Of a stretch of DNA of 64,000 nt, positions 58,362 to 64,000 are shown piece by piece. A model generated the notes under the pieces. The model saw only the letters and a program-made list of their open reading frames with translations, had not been told where the DNA came from and searched no databases. The stretch lies in the NCBI GenBank assembly GCA_041659285.1, contig JBAZYO010000009.1, positions 1-64,000 on the forward strand. The letters are read 5' to 3'. The stretch is from Vicinamibacterales bacterium (lineage in GTDB: Bacteria; Acidobacteriota; Vicinamibacteria; Vicinamibacterales; UBA2999). Each line of letters begins with the position of its first letter. The stretch's first letter is position 1. A program made the position numbers and the translations under genes.

Positions 58362-59165
58362 TCATGCGCTGGAGCCATCATCCGAATACACGACGCGAAA
58401 CCCGATGCTGTACGCGTAGGTGTCGGGCGGCACCTTGTGGCGATGGGCGCAACGCAGTTGATCCACGTCATGGGTCACCCACGAGCCGCCGCGCACGATC
58501 CGCAGCGTGCCGTTGCCGGGACCGCGCGGGTTCCGGTGATCGCCGTGGCGGTAGGCGTCGGCGCGATACCAGTCCGCTACCCACTGCCAGACGTTGCCGG
58601 CCATGTCGTACAGCTGGTTCTCATTCGGCGGATAGCAGCCGACCGGCCGTGTGCCGCGATGCCGTTTGAGAGCCGGATCGGGCAGGAAGTTCGCGCGCGA
58701 CGCATCGACGTCGTCACCCCAGGGGTAGCGCGCGCCGGCGCGGCCGCCGCGTGCCGCGCGTTCCCATTCGGCCTCGGTGGGGAGCCGCACCAGGCGTCCG
58801 ACGCGGCCGCTCAACCATCGGCAGTACGCGGTGGCATCCGCGTGAGTGACCAGAGTGACAGGGTGCCGTAATCGTTCGCGCGGGGGTTCGCCGCCCCGCC
58901 AGAGGTAAGGGGCGGCCAGTTCCCGGAATGACGACTCCTGCGCGGGCGTCACCACCAGCGGCAAGTCGCGGATGGCCGGCGCGCCGTAGGTGGCCTCTTT
59001 CGTGAACTCCGCGTATTGCTCGACCGTGATCGGGTGGATGGACGCGTGGAACGCGTCCACGTGCACAAGGTGCATCGGGCGTTCGTCGGCGGCGCCCTCG
59101 TCCGATCCCATGGAGAACTCGCCGGCCGGAACGCGGACGAAGCGCGGGATTGGGTCGTCGCGCAT
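58362..59165 (-). CDS. SUMF1/formylglycine-type domain protein
   Basis: 267 residues. FVRVPAGEFSMGSDEG, RHPVTLVTHADATAYCRWLSG, RLPTEAEWERAARGG...YPWGDD, NENQLYDMAGNVWQWVADWYRADAY and RIVRGGSW are the FGE-sulfatase (SUMF1) blocks. True formylglycine-generating enzymes have two Cys (GSYMCxxxYC); here that segment reads GGSWVTHDVDQLRC, so at most one remains. It is therefore unlikely to activate the sulfatase of this window and more like the EgtB/PvdO-type members. Start at ATG 59165. No signal peptide. Confidence 0.75.
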   Translation of the reverse strand: MRDDPIPRFVRVPAGEFSMGSDEGAADERPMHLVHVDAFHASIHPITVEQYAEFTKEATYGAPAIRDLPLVVTPAQESSFRELAAPYLWRGGEPPRERLRHPVTLVTHADATAYCRWLSGRVGRLVRLPTEAEWERAARGGRAGARYPWGDDVDASRANFLPDPALKRHRGTRPVGCYPPNENQLYDMAGNVWQWVADWYRADAYRHGDHRNPRGPGNGTLRIVRGGSWVTHDVDQLRCAHRHKVPPDTYAYSIGFRVVYSDDGSSA

Positions 59166-59183
59166 CAGGGTCAGGAGAAAGTA

Positions 59184-59196
59184 TAAACTGCCGGGC
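59184..59196 (+). promoter_or_regulatory. TAAACT box 7 nt before the aminotransferase start
   Basis: TAAACT (59184-59189), then 7 nt, then ATG 59197. A nearby AGGAG is 19 nt away, too far to serve as ribosome binding site. Shares its AT-rich core with the promoter of the divergent SUMF1 gene. Confidence 0.5.
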
Positions 59197-60345
59197 ATGA
59201 AGCTCGAACAATTCGACATGGAACGAATGCAGTCCACTTTCGAGAACCTGGTTGAATTCAACCTGTCGGAAAGCGGAGTGCGTCCGCTCACCTCCCGGGA
59301 GCTGATCGAGGACGCGATCGGGCTGGACGGTCTCCTTGACCAGCCGCTGGTCTATTCGCAGTCCAATGGCACGATCGAGCTGCGGGCCGCCATCGCCGGG
59401 CTCTACCCCGGCGCCGGCCTCGACCACGTCGAGGTCACCAACGGCGGGTCGGAGGCCAACTTCATCACGACGTTCCGGCTGATCGAGCCGGGCGACGAGG
59501 TCGTGATGCTGGTCCCCAATTACATGCAGACCTGGGGCCTGGCGCGCGCGTTCGGCGCGACCGTCCGCGAGTGGCGGTTCATCGAGGACCGCGCCGCGGG
59601 CCGCTGGCGGGTGGACCTCCCGGCGCTCGAGGCGCTGGTGAACGCCAAGACCCGGATGATCGTGATCTGCAACCCCAACAACCCGACCGGCGCCCGCCTC
59701 ACCGCCGCCGATCTCGACGCGGTGGCGCGGATTGCCGACCGCCACGGCGCGTGGATCCTGTCCGACGAGGTCTATCGCGGCGCCGAGCTCGACGGGCAGG
59801 AGACCGCCTCGATGTGGGGCCGTTCGGACCGGGCGATCATCACCAGCGGCCTGTCCAAGGCGTACGGCCTGCCGGGCCTGCGCATCGGCTGGATCGTGGC
59901 GCCGCCGCCGCTGGTCGCGGCGTTCTGGTCGTACCACGACTACGTGACGATTGCGCCCGGCGCGCTGAGCGATCGCCTCGCGCGGGTCGCGCTGGCGCCC
60001 GCCCGCCGGGCGCGGTTGCTCGAACGGACGCGCGGCATCCTCCGGACCAACCTGCCGCTCATCGAAGACTGGCTCCGCAACGCCGGCGGCTTCGAGTGGA
60101 TCGCACCGGAGGCCGGCGCGATCGTCTACCTGCGCTACCAGCATCCGATCAACTCGACGACGCTGGTCACGCGCCTGCGCGAGGAGAAGGGCGTGTTGAT
60201 CGTGCCCGGCGACCACTTCGGCATGGACGGCTACCTGCGGCTGGGCTTCGGCGAGCCGCCCGCCTACAACCGCGCCGGACTGGAGCGGCTGCGCGAGTTG
60301 CTCGCCTCCCTGCCGGCCACGCCACGCGCCGCGTCGCAAGCATGA
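59197..60345 (+). CDS. class I/II PLP aminotransferase
   Basis: 382 residues. SQSNGTIELRAAIAGLYPGAGLDHVEVTNGGSEANFI, NPNNPTGARLTAADLDAVARIADRHGAWILSDEVYRGAEL, and PLP Lys in TSGLSKAYGLPGLRIGWIV. Close to the aspartate/tyrosine-type family; substrate unclear. The stop overlaps the next start (ATGA), and the three genes to 62600 run in one direction with small gaps, so an operon with a homoserine-dehydrogenase-like enzyme is likely. Confidence 0.85.
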   Translation: MKLEQFDMERMQSTFENLVEFNLSESGVRPLTSRELIEDAIGLDGLLDQPLVYSQSNGTIELRAAIAGLYPGAGLDHVEVTNGGSEANFITTFRLIEPGDEVVMLVPNYMQTWGLARAFGATVREWRFIEDRAAGRWRVDLPALEALVNAKTRMIVICNPNNPTGARLTAADLDAVARIADRHGAWILSDEVYRGAELDGQETASMWGRSDRAIITSGLSKAYGLPGLRIGWIVAPPPLVAAFWSYHDYVTIAPGALSDRLARVALAPARRARLLERTRGILRTNLPLIEDWLRNAGGFEWIAPEAGAIVYLRYQHPINSTTLVTRLREEKGVLIVPGDHFGMDGYLRLGFGEPPAYNRAGLERLRELLASLPATPRAASQA

Positions 60346-61406
60346 GTCAGCTGGAGCTTCCGCTCGTCCTGATCGGGTTCGGCAACGTCGCGCGCCGGTT
60401 CCTCCGGCTGCTCGACGAAACCGCCGACCGTCTCGATTTCACCTGGAAGGTGGTCGGCATCTCGACCAGGCACCACGGCTCGGCGATCGACATCGAGGGC
60501 ATCGACGTGACGCGGGCCCTCGCCTACGTGGAGTCCAACCAGTCCCTGGACCGGCTGGACGCATCGCCGCGGGAGCGCAGCGGCATCGACGTAATCCGGC
60601 AGGTCGCCGACGCGATGGCCGACGACGCCGCCGAGGGGCGGCTGGTGTGCATCGAGACGACCGTGCTCGACATCGATCGCGGCGAGCCGGCGGTGTCGCA
60701 CGTGCGCGCCGCCCTCGAAGGCCAGGCCCACGTCGTCACCGCCAACAAGGGGCCCGCCGCCTTCGCCTACCACGAGCTCGAGGCGCTGGCCGAGTCGGTG
60801 GACCGCATCTTCTTCTTCGAGGGCGCGGTGATGGACGGCGTGCCGGTGTTCAACCTCGTGCGCGAGACGATGCCGGCCATTGTCATCGACGGCTTCCGCG
60901 GCGTGATCAACAGCACCTGCAATTTCATCCTGTCGGAACTCGAGCGGGGCAAGGAGTTCGACCTGGCGGTGGCCGAAATGCAGGCGCGCGGCATTACCGA
61001 AGCCGACCCGTCGCTCGACATCGACGGCTGGGACGCCGCCGCCAAGACCGCGGCGCTGGTCAACGTGCTGATGGGGAGCGCGATGACGCCCCACCACGTC
61101 GCGCGCACCGGGATTCGCGACGTCACCGGACTCGACGTGCGCGACGCCCTCAGCCGCAACCGGCGGATCCGGCTGGTGGCGTCGGCGACGCGACAGGGCG
61201 GCAAGGTCCGGGCGCGCGTGGAGCCCGAAGTCCTTGACCGCAGCGATCCCCTCGCCAATCTCCAGGATGTCGAGAACGCGCTCTATCTCAACACCGACCT
61301 CCTCGGCGAGGTCGGCATCGTCCAACGATCGGGCAGCCTGACGCAGACCGCCTATGCGCTGCTGAGCGACCTCGCGCGCATCTCACAACGACTTCGAGAA
61401 CTTTAG
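60342..61406 (+). CDS. homoserine dehydrogenase family protein
   Basis: 354 residues. N-terminal NAD(P)-binding Rossmann part (PLVLIGFGNVARRFLRLLDE), TANKGPAAFAYHELEALAE, and the catalytic block GVINSTCNFILSELERGKEFDLAVAEMQARGITEADPSLDIDGWDAAAKTAALVNVL, the homoserine dehydrogenase signature with its Lys. There is no C-terminal ACT domain. It may reduce aspartate semialdehyde, but the company of an aminotransferase and a CaiB-type CoA transferase could mean another substrate. Coupled to the aminotransferase by ATGA. Confidence 0.8.
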   Translation: MSQLELPLVLIGFGNVARRFLRLLDETADRLDFTWKVVGISTRHHGSAIDIEGIDVTRALAYVESNQSLDRLDASPRERSGIDVIRQVADAMADDAAEGRLVCIETTVLDIDRGEPAVSHVRAALEGQAHVVTANKGPAAFAYHELEALAESVDRIFFFEGAVMDGVPVFNLVRETMPAIVIDGFRGVINSTCNFILSELERGKEFDLAVAEMQARGITEADPSLDIDGWDAAAKTAALVNVLMGSAMTPHHVARTGIRDVTGLDVRDALSRNRRIRLVASATRQGGKVRARVEPEVLDRSDPLANLQDVENALYLNTDLLGEVGIVQRSGSLTQTAYALLSDLARISQRLREL

Positions 61407-61412
61407 ATTCCC

Positions 61413-62600
61413 ATGCCCGGACCCCTCTCTGGTTTCACCGTACTGGACCTCACGCGCGTCCTGTCCGGCCCGTACTGCACGATGGTGCTCGGCGACCTCG
61501 GCGCCCGCGTCATCAAGGTCGAACAGCCCCGCAAGGGAGACGACACGCGGCACTGGGGCCCGCCGTTCGTCGGCGCGGAAAGCGCCTACTTCCTGAGCAT
61601 CAACCGCAACAAGGAAAGCGTCACCCTCGACTACAAGCCGGCCGCGGGCCGCGACCTGCTCGAGAAGCTGATTGCCAAGGCCGACGTGCTGGTGGAGAAC
61701 TTCCGGCCGGGCACGCTCGCGCGCGCCGGCTTCGGCTGGGAAGCGATGCACGACCGCTTCCCGCGCCTGGTCTATGCCTCGATCTCGGGCTATGGCCAGA
61801 CCGGGCCGCGCAGCGACGAGGCGGGGTACGACGCGGTCATGCAGGCCGAGGGCGGATTGATGAGCGTGACCGGCGATCCGGACCGGCCCGGCTATCGCCT
61901 CGGCGTCGCCATCACCGACATGGTGGCTGGCCTGTACTGCGCGCAGGGCATCACCGCCGCCCTGCTCGCGCGCGAGCGCTCGGGTCAGGGACAGCGCGTC
62001 GACATCGGCATGCTCGACACGACGGCCGCGCTGCTCACCTACCAGGCAGCCAACTGGTTCGCCACCGGCGAGACCCCCAAGCGGCAGGGGAACCGTCACG
62101 CCACCATCGCACCCTACGAAACGTTCACCACCGCCGATGGCGAGATCGTGATCGCGGTCGGCAACGACGAGATCTGGAAGCGCTTCTGCCTGGCGGCGAA
62201 CCTCCCCGAACTGGCCGCCGACTCCCGCTTCGCGACCAATCGGGACCGCATGGCCAACTACGACGCCATGCGACCGCCGATCGATCGCGTGTTCCGGACC
62301 GCGACCAGCGCCGAGTGGATCGCGCGACTGAACGCCGCCGGCGTCGCCAACGGCGAGGTCCGCGACATTGGCCAGATGCTGAACGACCCGCAACTCGCCG
62401 CCCGGGACATGGTGCAGACGCTGATGCATCCCACCATCGGGGCCACCCGCGTAATCGGCGCGCCGATCAAGCTGTCGGACACTCCGGCCAGCTTGCGGTC
62501 GGCGCCGCCGGTGCTCGGCCAGCACACTGATGCGGTGCTGGCGGAGCTGGGATACTCGGCGGCCGCCATCGCCGGCTTGCGGGACAGCCGGGTCGTCTAG
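61413..62600 (+). CDS. CaiB/BaiF-type class III CoA transferase
   Basis: 395 residues. PLSGFTVLDLTRVLSGPYCTMVLGDLGARVIKVEQPRKGDDTRHWGPPF at the N-terminus, ENFRPGTLARAGFGWEAM, and GYDAVMQAEGGLMSVTGDPDRPGYRLGVAITDMVAGLYCAQGI, with the catalytic Asp in GYDAVMQ. Moves CoA between acids through a covalent Asp anhydride. Six nt after the homoserine dehydrogenase-like gene, so the same operon. Substrate unknown. Confidence 0.88.
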   Translation: MPGPLSGFTVLDLTRVLSGPYCTMVLGDLGARVIKVEQPRKGDDTRHWGPPFVGAESAYFLSINRNKESVTLDYKPAAGRDLLEKLIAKADVLVENFRPGTLARAGFGWEAMHDRFPRLVYASISGYGQTGPRSDEAGYDAVMQAEGGLMSVTGDPDRPGYRLGVAITDMVAGLYCAQGITAALLARERSGQGQRVDIGMLDTTAALLTYQAANWFATGETPKRQGNRHATIAPYETFTTADGEIVIAVGNDEIWKRFCLAANLPELAADSRFATNRDRMANYDAMRPPIDRVFRTATSAEWIARLNAAGVANGEVRDIGQMLNDPQLAARDMVQTLMHPTIGATRVIGAPIKLSDTPASLRSAPPVLGQHTDAVLAELGYSAAAIAGLRDSRVV

Positions 62601-62657
62601 CGGCCCGACTGGTCCGCCGTAGCAGAAGCGAAGCCGGAAGGCTGTAAGATCAGGGCA

Positions 62658-63086
62658 ATGGCTGATGTTGCTGTCGTCCGGAAGCGTGTCAAGACTGCGA
62701 TCGAGCAGGAACGAAGAGATCAGGCCGAGCGCCGCGGCCGGGTGGCCGACGCGACCAGGGTCTACGAGACCTTTCTCGAGAGCGCGGCCATCCCGGTGTT
62801 CAAGATGTTCGCCAACATCCTGAAATCCGAAGGCCTCCACTTCGAGGTGATGACACCGGCCGGCGGCGTGCGCCTGCAATCGGAACGGCAGCGTGACGAC
62901 GGCATCCAGCTCGAACTCGACACCACCGCGGACCCGCCTCAGCCGCTGGTCACGGTCACCCGCGTGCGCGGCAGCCGCATCATCCAGTCGGATCGCTCCA
63001 TCAAGGGCAGCAACCCGCTCGTGCAGCTCACCGAAGAAGATGTGATCGAGATGTTGCTGGAAGAGCTCCGCCCCTGGCTGGTCTAG
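62658..63086 (+). CDS. conserved protein of unknown function, 142 aa
   Basis: Small cytoplasmic protein with an N-terminal helix (VRKRVKTAIEQERRDQAERRGRVADATRVYETFLESAAIPVFKMFANILKSEG) and a beta-rich C-terminal half ending EEDVIEMLLEELRPWLV. I recognise no family. The ATG is 7 nt after TAAGAT (62645-62650) with no ribosome binding site, consistent with leaderless expression. Convergent with the PilT-like gene. Confidence 0.65.
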   Translation: MADVAVVRKRVKTAIEQERRDQAERRGRVADATRVYETFLESAAIPVFKMFANILKSEGLHFEVMTPAGGVRLQSERQRDDGIQLELDTTADPPQPLVTVTRVRGSRIIQSDRSIKGSNPLVQLTEEDVIEMLLEELRPWLV

Positions 63087-63092
63087 CCACCC

Positions 63093-63112
63093 ACGCGCGG
63101 CTGCCGCGCGCG
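63093..63112. terminator. GC hairpin between convergent genes
   Basis: GCGCGG-CTG-CCGCGC style stem at about 63094-63110 between the ends of two convergent genes. No T-run. Confidence 0.4.
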
Positions 63113-63121
63113 GGGCCCGGT

Positions 63122-64000
63122 CTAGGCGAGGCGATCGACCACCGTCGTATCGATGCCTTCACGCCTGAGGCCGGCCAGCAGGCGATCGCGATCGGGCGCC
63201 TTGCGGAATGCTTCCCGCACGTCCACCACGCCTGATTGCACCAGCGACACCAGCGCATCGGCCAACGGCACCATGCCGTGCTTGCGGCCGCCCTCGAGCG
63301 CGGTCCGGAGCTGGCCCGGCACGCCGTCGGCAATGACGCGCGTGACCGGCGCGGTGGCCAGCAGCACTTCGCGAGCCGCCACGCGGCCCCCGCCCGTCTT
63401 CTTCAACAAGACCTGCGCCACGGCGCCCCGGAACGTTTCAGCCATCGCCGCCTGAACGCCGGCGCGCATGTCGGCGGGCGCCAGCTCGGTGAAGCGCTCA
63501 ACGGCGTCGGTCGTGGACGGCGCCGTGATCGACACGAAGACCAGCCCCTCTGACGCGGCCTCGAGCAGGAGCGGCACCATCTGCGACGACGCCAGGTCGT
63601 CAACCACCAGCACGTCCGGACCCTCACGCAACGCCGCCCGCGCGGCGCTCAGCGCTTCCTCGGCGCCGCCGCGAATCTCGCGCTGGCTGACGATGGCGGC
63701 ACGATTGTCGTGGACCAGCCGGATCTGGCGCTCGAGGGTGACCACATACTCGGCCCGCTGCCGGTTCACCAGGTCCACCAGCGCCGACACCAGCGTGGAC
63801 TTGCCCGTGCCGCGCGTGCCGGCCACCAGCACCAGGCCCTGCGGCTCGGTCGCCAGGGCCTGCACTTCGCGCGACAGGCCCAACTGCTCGGCCGTGGCCG
63901 CGCGCGTCTCGATCATGCGGAACACCACGCCGGGGCCGCGATGATCGGTGAAGGTGATGCAGCGGACCCGTCCCAACTCGGGGAACTCGGTGATCCACTC
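63122..64000 (-). CDS. PilT/secretion ATPase-like protein, C-terminal part, partial
   Basis: The reading frame is open to the right edge (…EWITEFPELGRVRC…), so the N-terminus is missing. The visible 292 residues hold the secretion-ATPase core: Walker A GTRGTGKSTLVSALVDL, the Walker B position reading DVLVVDDLAS, and a later helical part. In PilT/PilB the Walker B Glu (usual IGEIRD) and His box (TLHTN) are conserved; here the first is Asp and the second reads SITAPST, so the site is degenerate. Probably a PilT/PilU paralogue with altered ATPase activity. Confidence 0.7.
   Translation of the reverse strand, partial: EWITEFPELGRVRCITFTDHRGPGVVFRMIETRAATAEQLGLSREVQALATEPQGLVLVAGTRGTGKSTLVSALVDLVNRQRAEYVVTLERQIRLVHDNRAAIVSQREIRGGAEEALSAARAALREGPDVLVVDDLASSQMVPLLLEAASEGLVFVSITAPSTTDAVERFTELAPADMRAGVQAAMAETFRGAVAQVLLKKTGGGRVAAREVLLATAPVTRVIADGVPGQLRTALEGGRKHGMVPLADALVSLVQSGVVDVREAFRKAPDRDRLLAGLRREGIDTTVVDRLA

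Overview
The window is a high-GC chromosomal segment from a Gram-negative-type bacterium, most likely an acidobacterium (possibly Vicinamibacteria). I infer this from a PadR-linked macrolide-export-type permease of the duplicated-permease kind common in Acidobacteria, an outer-membrane barrel protein, a futalosine-pathway menaquinone gene and the overall gene style. No rRNA gene or intact tRNA gene is visible, so the taxonomy is inference.

Positions 1 to about 10.97 kb look accessory. They hold orphan genes, a gene split by one in-frame stop, an AbiEi/AbiEii toxin-antitoxin cassette between 28-nt direct repeats, two broken DUF433 antitoxin remnants, a PadR/permease pair, a perfect 23-nt inverted repeat, and two overlapping unknown genes. 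The region ends at the 3' part of a tRNA-Arg(ACG) gene (10921-10965). That is the scar expected at the far end of an element integrated into a tRNA gene.

From 11.2 kb on the segment looks like core genome: M20 peptidase, di-haem cytochrome, sulfatase and GH3 hydrolase (11-18 kb); mogA-moeA; pyruvate carboxylase; a glnB-amt pair beside a sigma-54 activator (23.5-27 kb); SOD, nadA and mqnE; a cobalamin riboswitch controlling btuD-btuC-btuF plus a Dph6-like PP-loop enzyme and a second BtuF-like protein without signal peptide (32.2-36.7 kb); tex; a SurA-like lipoprotein; tryptophanase; then a ten-gene hybrid isc/suf iron-sulfur operon headed by iscR with a 25-bp palindrome in its promoter (46.4-54.5 kb).

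Next to it lies a cysteine-synthesis operon, cysM-mec-[cysO~moeB~rhodanese], in which the sulfur carrier, its E1-like activating enzyme and a rhodanese are one polypeptide with an internal Gly-Gly. I consider this the most interesting protein system in the window. The right end holds SIMPL and SUMF1 proteins, an aminotransferase/homoserine-dehydrogenase-like/CaiB cluster and the C-terminal part of a degenerate PilT-like ATPase that runs off the edge.

Two patterns recur across the window. Short dispersed repeats have been absorbed into genes as signal peptides, stop codons or in-frame insertions. Many start codons sit only 6-8 nt after a TANNNT-like -10 box, suggesting widespread leaderless transcription.
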